From Centropus unirufus (taxonomy: Eukaryota; Chordata; Aves; Cuculiformes; Centropidae), in the NCBI GenBank assembly GCA_013397695.1, contig VYZI01000254.1, forward strand, positions 288,629-352,628: DNA of 64,000 nucleotides. The letters run 5' to 3'. Position 1 is the first letter of the stretch, and every line of letters starts with the position of its first letter. The position numbers and the translations under genes were made by a program. Of the stretch, positions 13,741 through 24,972 are shown piece after piece. The notes beneath the pieces were generated by a model, which was not told the DNA's origin, searched no databases, and was given only the letters and a program-made list of their open reading frames with translations.

Positions 13741-16219
13741 TGTCAGGGCATGGAAAAAGCAGTTTCCTAGCCTTCAGCTAAGTGTGCTGGGCTGCAGCTG
13801 TGAGATGAAGTAACTTGAGGGGAAAGTCCTGTTCACTTCCAACTCTCCTGCCCAAGCAAATGCTCAGGAAGATGATGTTCAAGGAAGATGGAGCTATGCC
13901 ATCACAGAAATATACTGCATTTGGAAGAAGATGAATACTTTGAAGAACAACACCTTTAGCAGCCAGATGAGTGCAGAGGTGTGACCAGGTTTTCAGAGCT
14001 GCCTGATGTGGCCAGTTTTAGTCAGTTTTCCATAGTAAACTTCTTTCCGAGAAGAAAAAGGTTCCTATATTATCCTACTTATGATATTTCAAGTTTTAGT
14101 TCCAAAGAATGGAGACACCAGGAGTTTTCAATGACATGACTGGAAACATTTTATGAGAACTGGCAAGATAATTCTTTTCTCCTACCTCTTATTCTCAGAA
14201 ACTTCAGAGTTATTTTGTCTGGAATGCTTGAGGCAGGGAGGTAAGCTTCATTTTGACAACTATATTATGTAGCCAGGATATCTGCAATGCTGTTATCAAC
14301 AAGAAAACTACGATTTTATTGTAAGAACTACTTGCACAGCTCACAATGGAGAAGTGTGGAAAAAAAAAACAACCCAAAATCATTAAGCTGGTCTTGTTCC
14401 CGGTGGAAACAGAAAAATCCTCTCCCCAAGTCCCTCTAAAAGAAAAAGTAGACAGAGGAAGCACAATAAAATCTGATAACTCTCTCTTTCAGCTTTTCAG
14501 TTCCACCACAGCTCTCTATGCTAAGATTTATGTGCCATTTTGTATCTGTTGTTGCTTTTTTCTCCCCCTTACAGGGATATAGGTGAATAAGTTTGGATAG
14601 GAGACTGTATCTTTCAAGCCAAAGTGAAAGGTTCATAAAGTTGCTAATAAAAGTTTGGGTCAGGGCCTAACTATCAATCACCCACTCATTGTCTTTTTAA
14701 ACGAGCTCAGGCATTTTCCCAACCACTCCCAGCAGGTCTCTGCACTATTTTAAATTAAGATTTCAATGATTCTTTTTTCTTTTTTTCTTTCCTGTGTTGA
14801 CCTGAATAATTTTTCTCTCCCCCTCCTTACCTGCCAAATGCATCCATCAGGACTTTGCCATGGGCTATCTGCTTTTGAAGTCAAGAGGAATTCACTAATC
14901 ATGAGTGTCAAATCCACAATAAATGCCATCACCATATGGTATATGCTGCTATTGGGAATTATCTCAAAAAGCCTAGCTGTGAAAAGTCTGGCTATATGTT
15001 GGAGGGTTTTTATTGCTGACTTTCATAACTCACGTCAGGTCTTTCAGTTTCTGTATTCATTGGCTTAAGTGACTGCAACTGTTTCCTGAATTTATAAAAA
15101 TGTTGTCAAGATCCCTTGATCTCTCTTCCTCTGTCTCTCACACAAACACATTCAAACACATATATACACAGAGGAATACCATACACAGTGGCATACAAAT
15201 CTAGCAAAAGAGAAGCTTGTAAATAAATAGTATGTCATTGTGCTTACTCAAAAAATTCCTGTTTGTCCTAAACTCATGATAAACATATCATAACCACCGC
15301 TGAAGGCTTTACAGCATCCTGTCCCATGACACTATCTTGAGCATAATTCTGTAATACACAGAAAGAACTAATTCTGAAAAGCTGGGAGCAGAATCAACTC
15401 AGGCTGCTGATATGACTGAAAAATAATTAACTGGAGAGAATTTTCTTTAGCTAAAGAAGACAATAGGAAATATAACTCTGGCACTTGTGAATCTGTGTAA
15501 GTGTACAGGACTTTTAAAGCAATGAGAAATCTTCCTTCTTTAGGAACTTGCCCCATATAGTATTAAAAAAAGACATCTGTGTTTAAACTTCTCACCATCT
15601 AACATTCTCAACAAGAAGTACAAATAAAATTAAGAAAGTTCTCAGAAAAACACACTTTTGTGATCCAATGAGGTAAGAAAGAAAGAAAACATTTCAAGGG
15701 TTTCACTTAGCAACATAGTGACAGAAAAAAAATAACAAAAATAACATCTCAATGCAACTTGAAACACTTGGAGCAACTCTCAATTTACCCTGAGGCTCTA
15801 GAAACATATGAGTGTACTTCATGTCCCATGTCTCTTCCAGCAGCCACATGGAAATGTCTGCAATGGGCCTCGTTCATGGCATCTCAAGATGACCTAGAAG
15901 TCTCTGTTTAAGCAATGACTCCCCACCCCCAGTTTATCTATGGTACGTTAATACCCTTTGGAAGCAAAGTGAAGCAATAATTTCAAAACCCACTTAAGAA
16001 CACAGTTATGTTTCAGAAACATGTAACCCTCTAACCAAAAAGATCATTTAATACTTTCTCAAAGCAGAACTAATCAATTTTTAAGGCTCCTGTCAGGTGT
16101 TTCTGGGAACTATAGGGACAACTGCATTTCATTTTCATGATTAATAATACAAATGAACTGCTGGCAAAATCACATCAAAACAAAAGTGGAAGAATCAGAA
16201 AAACTGCTGCGAAGTTTAC

Positions 16220-16410
16220 CTTTATAGGAAAGCTTAAGTCTTGGGATATTTTGTTTTGACATTCCAGTGACTGGAAGGAACAGCATTGCTAAAGAAAACA
16301 AGCTGCAGGCGTGTGGTAGTTGGGAAGCTCTCATTCTGCTCTTTTCTTCTGTATCTTCTTTTGCACTACGGTGAAATATGGCCTTGCTTTTCAAACAATC
16401 CAAATTTAAT
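16220..16410 (-). CDS. SEMA3D: SEMA3D first coding exon (5' UTR end, signal peptide, mature N-terminus)
   Basis: Exon of semaphorin-3D, a secreted guidance cue that, from family knowledge, acts through neuropilin/plexin receptors on axons, neural crest and endothelial cells. On the minus strand a pyrimidine-rich acceptor ending in TTCCAG abuts base 16410, and the donor GTAAAC follows base 16220. The first ATG in frame is 16334-16332, with A at -3. From it the exon encodes 38 codons plus one base: a short n-region (MRASQLPHAC), a hydrophobic core and signal-peptide end (SLFSLAMLFLPVTG), then KQNIPRLKLSYK. That last motif is the known start of mature SEMA3D, just before the sema domain. The phase-1 donor (AAA G) fits the family, where the next residue is Asp. 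The full protein is about 780 residues; the sema, PSI, Ig and basic-tail regions are outside the window. The frame is open upstream of the ATG to the exon edge, so the coding start is inferred. Only about 115 of the 191 bases are predicted coding. Confidence 0.9.
16332..16334 (-). other. SEMA3D: Predicted SEMA3D initiation codon
   Basis: ATG on the minus strand in context AGCAGAATGAG, with A at -3 but no G at +4. It is the first ATG in the reading frame within the exon and lies directly before a well-formed signal peptide. No stop codon separates it from the acceptor, so an ATG in an upstream exon could in principle extend the protein. Confidence 0.7.
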
Positions 16411-17144
16411 CTGGAAGCAAAAAGAAAACATCTGTAGAATTTTTACATTATTATATAAATAATAATTCAGAACACAAGCCAGACCTATCTTTAAAGAGTA
16501 GGTCACTTAACACATTTGCTACAACAGTATTTTTTTCTTCTAGTATAAACCAAAATGTTGTAAATCCATTTCCTTAATACTAAACTTGAAAACTTTGAGT
16601 TTGTAAAAATATGAAAACTTTTCAAATACCAACGTTTACCATAGATAAATTTTAAGCATAAGTTAAAATAATGCACGATCCATGAAAAGAACGTTTCCTT
16701 TCAAAAGTGACCATGCAACTTATTAGATCATACTGCTCCACTGGGTATCTAAAATGTTTTGTAAGTCCCTCTTTATCTTGGTACAAAAGCTATTGTATGT
16801 TTATGCTATAGCTAGAATAAATTGTACTATCTCAGATAACACGGGTGTACAAGTTAACAGTGATCATCATACATTTTCATAAATAAATTAAGAAAATTGA
16901 ACAGAGCAAGCAGTTATGTTTATTTTTAACAGAGAAAAATTCAATGAGGCTGATGCATTTAAATATGCTTTCAGTATGATATTTCCAGCAGAATAACTAC
17001 CACAATTCACCCACCAAAACGTCCTATAAACTTTAATGAGTGGTTCATGCTGAGGTCAATAGGCTGATATGGGACTTTGTTAGCACAGTGTGCAAGTACG
17101 CCAGCTTTGCAACATGTTCACTTAATTGCAGTCATTCATATTCC

Positions 17145-17305
17145 ATAAATCTTAAAGTGTTTTACAAATGAAAGTAATTGTTACTGTCCTTATTTTCCCT
17201 ATGCAAAAATGGAATCATAGAACTGCAGCGAACCTAATTGCTCAAGGTCACACTGCCACCCCAGTAGCTAAACATGAAGCAGCAACAATTGTCCTAATTT
17301 CCTGT
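17145..17305 (+). mobile_element. Ancient amniote MIR-like SINE/LINE-tail relic
   Basis: The order of blocks (CTTAAAGTGTTTTACAAA, a segment resembling the 'TTATTATCCCCATTTTACAGATG' region, TTGCTCAAGGTCACAC, then AGTAGCTAAACATGAAG and a CCTAATTTCCTG end) follows the widespread MIR-like amniote repeat. It is heavily diverged. The family name is a judgement by eye. Confidence 0.6.
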
Positions 17306-20146
17306 TTGTATTCATTTATAATGGATCTCTTTTGCCCAATAACTCCACTTTTGCATACAAAATTACTTGAAATGGCATCCTGAGCTCTAAAGGTAGAATT
17401 TGATGGTTAATAAATCACAGAGGTCAGACTATGAAAATATCTGTGAGAACAGATCCTTTCCCCTGCAAGTGCATGATACCAGAGGTCAAGGAAGATAGTT
17501 AGCACAATGACAAATGCCTGTGTTTGAGTAATGCTGTAGATCAAGGAGTAAAGAAATGTTATGGCTACCAGTGAGATTAATGGCTCATAACTTGCCATGA
17601 AAATTCTTTTCTGAAAGGTACTGAAACCACCTGATTAAGAGTAATCCTAGTGCCCACATCAGCCAACACTTTCACAGACATCAGGGGAAAGGCTCCTTGT
17701 GAGCCCATGAGAGATCCACCACAGCGTGTGGCCGTGGAGCCACACCACAGGTCTGGCACTTAAACTTGCTGTAGCACTGGTGCCAGAGAACCTCTGCAAG
17801 CTGAGGAGGCATCCAGAATCAATTTAGCACCTCATGATGCAGGCAGTATATCCTTCCTGGCATGAATGAATTGGAAAGAGGACGCCTTCAGTTCTCTCTG
17901 CCAGCAGGGAAACATCTCTCAGATGAAGCTGGGTCTTTCTGAGCCTGCAGAACTTCTGCTAATAGGGAAAGACCACGGAGTGTGCAGGAAGGGTGTGACA
18001 GGGAAAGAGAGAGAGGGAAATGATTTGTAAAATGCCCAAAGCATCCTTCCTGCTACACAACATTGAGCTTCTTTCTTCTCAGTCCCTTCCTCAACACTCA
18101 CATTCAGTCTGAATATATTACTTATGGCCATGTACTATTACATATTCATGAGATGACATGGAAAGAAACCGAAGCAAACATGAAATGCCTCTGTTTCATC
18201 TTTCCTTCCCTTCATTAGTGGATAGAATGTTGAGGGGGGCCTTTATTTCTTCCACACTGCTACATTTATTTGTGGTTGGACTATAAAGGATTACTGTTGA
18301 TCAGACTATCACAAGGTTACATCACCTTAAAGAAGACTCTTTCGGGGTAAAGAAGAGGAAACTAAGGGGAGGGAGGAGGAGGAGTACTATATTAAGACAA
18401 GAGACATCAGCTCTGTTCATCTTCTGCCGGATGATAGGGACAAACCATACTTCAAAAAGAAGCAATTAACGGGGAGCCAGACTCACTACAAATATGTTGA
18501 GAAGTCATGGCTTGAGGGTCTGGGTCTCAGCCAATAGGGATGTCACCAGACAATTTGGGGCTCATTTTCTAAAGGCAAAGCACAGTTAAGAATCATGGCT
18601 AAATTTGTCACTTATAGAAAAAAAAAATAGATGCCTGAACTCAGTGTAATTTGCTTCATTGCAGATTGAGGACTAGCACCAAACTTGGCCTTTAGGCCAT
18701 ACCCCACAACCTCATTTATCCATGTAGAAAAACGTCTATGAAAACCCATTTGCTTTAATTCCTGACACACGGCAGTTAGTTTATGCTGGAGGCAGCTGCT
18801 CTGTGAGCTCAAGCCAACCCTGTCTTGTCCTACATTCATTGCAATCTGGCCAGATTTTCACATATATTTTTAGTTTACTATGATCTTCTAATACAATTCC
18901 AGCTTCTAGGCAGAGGCCTTCCAGCAGTCTAATGAGTATCTCAGGTTAATGAACTTCAGACCAACTAACTGGTCATTAATCTTCAGGAAATATCCTTCCT
19001 CTCTTTAACATATGCAATGTCAATCTGTGTCCTGTGCTTCAAAGAGCCATAGTCACACTGCCAGTCAGAAGTAATCAAACTCATGAAAAGAAATAAAATA
19101 TAAAACCTAAAAACAAACCTAACAACTCCCTCATTCTTTCCTTACCTCAAAATGTAAGAAGAGTTTTGTCAGAGGAGGAAACACTATTATTTCCTTTAGT
19201 TCTTTGATACTTCTTCTGAGTACCAACCACTCTAAAACTTCCTCATCATGAACAAACCCAAAATAAACACACTAAAAAAAAGCAGAAAAGAAAAATCCTG
19301 AGCCTAAAGCTGCTTTCCCACCTTCGTTTCAGTTAGAAAATATCTGCACTGTGTTAATTATCACCTGCTAGACTGACTGAGGAAGGAAGCCAGGCATACA
19401 CCTCATTGAAATAGGTGTATTTCTAGTGGAATAAAGGAGTTATTATATGCTCCATGTGTGGGTGGGAGGCAGAATGCCGAAAAGGGGCTGGGGAACCTGG
19501 CTCAATCCCACCAGGACCTTCCTGTAGGGCTCATAAATTCATAATGGGCTGTAGGTTTAAAATGATGAAAGAAAATGTTGATCTGCTGGTATCCTGCCAT
19601 ATAGCCAAAGAGAGGCGACTGGACATAACTGGCAGATGCGTGATGTCACAGCCCTGAAATGACATGTCACCTCTCTGCAACTGGTCAGATTTAGTGAAGG
19701 TTATAAAACAGATTTCTCCAAAGCTACTGTCTGAAACAGGAAAACCTGGAGCCAATTTACTAAACATAATTTGTTCCAGGCCCTTTGTTGCAATAAACAG
19801 AGCTCTTCAGCCTTCTCAAACAAACAGACAATAGGAACCTCTGTACTTATGGATTTCTTTTCAGATTGTTCAGCTCAAACCTACCTAAATGCAAAATCTC
19901 ACATTCACAAATACTACACATGTTTCTGACTTCTCCTTAAATCATAAAGACCAGGGCTGGAAGGACAGTAAGCCCTCTGCAATTACTGTGAACTTATAAG
20001 TAGGCTGAATAAGTTACTGAGGCCATTCAGTCTCAGTACGTAAATTACCATCTCTGATGTCAGAATTTTCTTTCTAATACTTATCTGTCTCTTTCTGAGA
20101 TCTTGTGGTTTCATTTTATTTCCCCATGGAGTAAGAAGAGAATAAA

Positions 20147-20215
20147 AGATCATAGCATCATATAACACTTTGGATTGGAAGGCACCAGTAAAAATCATCT
20201 AATCCAACAGCCCAA
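20147..20215 (-). mobile_element. CR1 3' terminal fragment, minus strand
   Basis: ATCATAGCATCATATAACAC followed by TTTGGATTGGAAGGCACC and AATCATCTAATCCAACAG matches the reverse complement of the CR1 3' terminus, including the repeated ATTCTATG-type octamers at the element's end. Only about 70 bases are recognisable; the rest is truncated or diverged. Confidence 0.85.
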
Positions 20216-22912
20216 AAAGTGTCTCTTGCAGACATCAAACAAACAGCTTGAGTGGCCTGTTAGACAAGCATATTGCTTTAGAAGATTCAAAACTAATGAG
20301 CTGCAAAAGACATAAAAATCCCACCTACAATTCAAATACATTAAAAGGTACATTAGCTCTTTATTCATATTGTAAACATACTTTTTATTTATATGCATAC
20401 AAATTTAAAGTACTTTAACTGCAGGTATGTGTTTCTAATGCATTTACCTATAGATATCTCACCTATAAATGATCATACGTATTGCAAATGAAAAAATACT
20501 ATGGTTCAAATTTGTACTGTACTCATGAACTGGGTATTGAATATTCTGTGTTTATAAGAGGGAAAGCTACAAGGATATATGGGTCAGTTTAATAACGTGT
20601 AAAATAAACTAAAAATAAATTAACATATCAAGACTTATTTAATGTGTTTAACTTACTCCTTAAACAACAAAGATGTCATTCATCCAGAGTACAATCAAAC
20701 TATGTTCTTATGCCCCCTAGATATACAATCTGTTGATATATTACTTGGCAGAGGAGTATTTTTCTCTTCATTGTGAAATCTCAGTTTAAATCTATATCCA
20801 TTCAAGAACTGGTAAACAGTATTACCACTGTTCAGCCACTTATTAAGCAGCTTTTGTGCTGTTTATAATGCAGCAAATGTCCTCTTATAGGATTATCAGT
20901 AACACTTCCTTTAAAAAAAACCCTGATGAGTATTAACATCACTTCCCAACACTAGCAAAAATTACCGAATAAAAAGACAATGGTACAGTAGAAAAAATTA
21001 TATGAGCCTACAGTAAGTAGTTATTTTTTGTTGTATTTTGTTTAGCTTAAATAAGTGGATTTACTATATGTGCTGTAGATAAAGTTTTGTCATAAAGTAG
21101 ACCTTACTATTGTTAAATACCCAGATAAATAGTAGAGACTCATCTGAAGCATAACCCAGCTTATAATGATTTTTGCAAAGCTTTACAAGATTTATCCTTT
21201 CTGAGCTCGTCACAGGGTTTATACCCTAGCCATTCTACATCAGAAACTTGGAAGGCAAGAAAAATCTGTGCTCTGATTCCCACTTGAGAAGAGCCAAACA
21301 GAGCAAAGAAAAATTAATGGACCTAAAGATAAGAAGGACGATATTGAGGAAACAAAAAAGCCAGCAAAAAAAATATTATTGCAGAGAACTTTTTAGTAAT
21401 AAATAAAACTTTTTGATGGGAAGAAAATAGGTTTGAGGACTAAATTTGATATTTTCTTCATTAAGATAATGAGAAAATCAAGCTAAAATAAAACTGTTGA
21501 TAAAGGAAATGAAACATGAGAGAATAGTGAAGGAACTCATGTGGTTTAATTTTTATCTTTTCCTGCATCTTTCTGAAGCTAACCTACTGATGGAAGCATT
21601 TATAAAAGGCATGTAGTCTATTCATAGAAAAATATATAAATACTGGTAACAATGGGTAATTTTTATAGAGTGGTCTGTGTCACACAGCTAGGAAGCACTT
21701 ATCTGGCCATGAAATTTACTATTGGGCACTTAAAATTATACACATAGGATATGAGCACTTTGTCCTCAAAAGATACCATGATATATTTCAGGTCAGCATC
21801 AGTGGGGTCAGGATTACACACAGATTCCACGTAGATGTAGAAGTCATCCTTTCAGAATGTGACAGACACACAGCTGCAAGCACAGATATGTTCTGCATCA
21901 CTAGAAACAGTGATTCTGAAAAGTTTTATCTGTGGCATTGTGTCTTTTGGATATGCAACACATAAATCAAAGACCAATAATAAACGCCACTTTCTAGCCC
22001 TCATTCTTCGTACATTGTGACATTCTTAAAAAAAAAGACCTATAGTTTTACATTCTATAGCCTATTTCTAAAACATGTCTATTGTCCAAGAAAAGAAGTG
22101 GGATGGAAAGCAACTTGTCATCTGATCATGATATTGGAAAGAAGAGGTAGGCAGAAAAATAATGTGTCCCACCAGTCAGATGTGCAAACTATATCTCCCA
22201 CACATAAATATCTACATGCCTTTCACTGTAAAGTTAGATGCATATGCATCTCAGATGGATTTTTTCTATTTTCCTTTTTTCTTTCTTGTGGAAGGAATTG
22301 TGACTTCATATATTATGTCTGTAATAACAGCTTCCCATAGTCTCTTTATTTAGAATGACAGGAGAACACCCTACATGCCTCCTCCTTAAAGAAAAAAATA
22401 AAATACCAGCCAAAGAAGAAAGGCGTGCATGGCACGATTTAGCAACATGTAAGAATCAAAAGGAATCCTAAGCCAAACCTCAGTGATATATTATTTTAAG
22501 TACAGCATGTTTCCCCAGCAGACCAAAAAAACCTCTCAAGCTATGAAAAGTGATTCTAAGATGGGTTTTGTAGCTTTGGTATCCAAGAAAAGAAAAAGGC
22601 AGGAGGATGAAAATTCCTTGAGACATTGATGAAAAGGTAGACTAGATGAAAACTTCGTCCTGCCAAGTACCATGACGTCTCAAGATTTTCAAAGAGAGCC
22701 AGAGAATTTCCCTCTAAAATGTCTGTCACCACCTGCAGCACTTGGGATGGCTTGGCTCAGCTCTGAATAAAGTAGACAGGGAGAGAATGTATGCAGGAAG
22801 CTTTGCTCATGGAACAACCTTGGCCTGTGGTTGAGAAAATACTGAAAAGCCAGAAAAGTGCCATACTGGTCACCAGAGAAAAGAAATCCTAATTTTGGGG
22901 AGACCTGGCTAA

Positions 22913-22954
22913 ACATTTAAGCACTAACAGATTACATTTAAGCACTAACAGATT
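22913..22954. repeat. Perfect tandem duplication, 2 x 21 bp
   Basis: The 21-base unit beginning ACATTTAAGCACTAAC occurs at 22913-22933 and again, identical, at 22934-22954. The lack of differences between copies indicates a recent duplication. Confidence 0.97.
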
Positions 22955-24867
22955 GCATTTGTCCTCCTAAAACCTGAATTAACCCCATGCAGCACTGTCA
23001 AGCCAGCTGAACCACTGACCCTGCAACTACCATTCTTTTGCTGGAAGACATAAACACCTACAATGGCACACTCAAAGTAAGGATTATAGTCTCTTTTTCA
23101 CCTCCAGGAATCCTTGCCAGTGTTTTGCTATGGAAAATTGTTCTCTGTACCTCCTTTCATAGGAAAACTTCCAACATCTGGAGGGGTGGAGTATGAGCCC
23201 TCTAGAGTTGTATTACCTGAGGTCTGGACTGGCTGGTATTTCTGGGGTCACCAGTAACTAGTGGCAATGGTGAATTTTACACATTAGCTAATTGAACAGA
23301 GAATTGCCTTACCATGTATTTTGCATGCTTGTGAAAATTCCAGCTTTATGGGAAAACTGTATAGCACTCTCCTGAAATTTGCCATGATCAAGTCCCAACT
23401 TACTTCTAAGTATGAGACAGTGGACAGAGGCAAGGTAAATAACAGTGCATACTCTGCAAGCATATAGCATATATCTGCATGGATATATCTATTGATGCAA
23501 GTAGGTAGGGCTCTTCTGTCCTTCCTCCAAGCAATCCAAATGTAAGCCAGCTCCTACTGTTGTACAGCTCTATTAATTGCACACTATACGATACATTACA
23601 CATTTCAGCTATACATTTATCAGCCACATCATCAGCCTGACAACTCTGTGTTCAGAGAAGAAGTACCTTGAGTCCATCCATAGATACCCAGTCTATCCAT
23701 ACAATCATAACCCATCAGACCCTCCTAAAAAAAAACTCAACCAGCAACGACACACAACATACTCTTCCCCAGAGTGAAGTCAATAAAGGAACAAAGATTT
23801 ACTTTTGCAAATATATTTATAATGTTAATATCATTTCACAGTGAATACTGTCTTAAAAATTGTACTTAGATTTATCTGATGTAAGTGGAAATGTATTGTC
23901 AACTAGTCTGGAATTTTGCTTAAATGCCTATGGTCACTCACAGATTTCCCAGCTGTATCTAAAAGCTGCCTATGCGACTCTCAGGGAAAACCAGAACGTT
24001 AGAAATATTAAGGACAAGCAACTGCATGTTGTAGCTGACATCTTAATATAATTAAAGTTCTTTTTTAATTATTTCTATTGTATTAATCCTGATAAGGTGT
24101 TTCATTAACTGCCAGTATTATTTAGTTCATTGTCAGCTGTGTAAAAATCTCATCTGATAGTTTTCAAAATAATTCAGGCTAATAGAGTTTAGTGGTGGTT
24201 AAAAAATACGCACTTCATATGGTGGCTGGGCTTTGATCAAATATGTTTGCTGTATATCCAATGGCATATTTTCTTAGAATTGCTTTCATCACCGTATGAC
24301 CTCATTATTTGATGCACTGTCAGTGAACTCTGTATAGCACAGTCTGCAGGGTTTTAATATATAAACTACAATATAGGGAGAGACGTTCCAGAGAATTTAA
24401 ATTTACACTTCCAACACATTTTGACTTAATAATTCATGACTATACACTTGAACTCTTTTGGAGGAGGATATTTTATATCCATTGTCCAGCTAATTCTGGA
24501 TCAACATTTTGTGCAGCCAATATGTAAAGCGATATACATACGAATATGTACACTGCAGTCATCTGTGTTGGCAGATTAACCTGGTTATTATATTGTTAGG
24601 CTGAATGCATTTGCTCTCCTAGTTTTTTTTTTTTCCAAATGTTTAATTTCATTAAGGTTTTGCCGATATGTGACAGAGAACAAGCAGCGACACCATAACA
24701 AATCCATTTGTAAGCTTACACCATCACAATTCACTGCCTTAACGTGGACCTATTCCTCTTGATGGGTTTCCCTCAGGTATACATCACCACAGCACCTGAG
24801 AAGTTTAAAAGCTTCAATGCCTCTATCCTCTGTCATTATGAGCTAATTGATTTTTTTTTACTGCTAC

Positions 24868-24972
24868 CATAGGAGATGACATCACTTGCACAAGGTCACA
24901 CCAGCAGTTCAGACTAGTACCCACATCCCTTCAATGTCCAGGCAGTGCCTCAGTTACCCAGCCACTCTTCTC
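24868..24972 (+). mobile_element. Ancient MIR-like relic (3' part)
   Basis: GACATCACTTGCACAAGGTCACACCAG is followed by AGTTCAGACTAGTACCCACATC and a CAGTGCCTCAGTTACCCAGCCACTC end. This is the same block order as the 'acttgcccaaggtcacac ... gaacccagatctcc ... ctaaccactaggccac' core of amniote MIR-like repeats. It is strongly diverged and the 5' half is missing. Confidence 0.55.

Larger units (their letters stand above)
1..16219 (-). other. SEMA3D: SEMA3D intron after the first coding exon (left end cut by window)
   Basis: AT-rich non-coding DNA downstream (in gene sense) of the SEMA3D signal-peptide exon. I looked on the minus strand for the next exon, which should encode the DLLLSN-type start of the sema domain, and saw no match, so this intron is at least 16.2 kb. 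It holds CR1 fragments near 76-660, two perfect inverted repeats (1657-1688 and 6221-6245) and a pyrimidine-rich tract (13551-13740). A moderately GC-richer block lies at 8030-8790. The remaining stretches show nothing I can name. Confidence 0.75.

Noticed and set aside
16335..16403. N-terminal extension of the SEMA3D exon starting at base 16403
   Set aside because: The codon there is TTG, not ATG. The residues up to 16335 look homologous to the human leader but have no ATG in this exon, so they are treated as 5' UTR.
17211..17225. GGAATCATAGAACTG resembling a CR1 tail octamer
   Set aside because: Only one octamer-like match, with no adjoining CR1 sequence. The surroundings fit a MIR-like relic instead.
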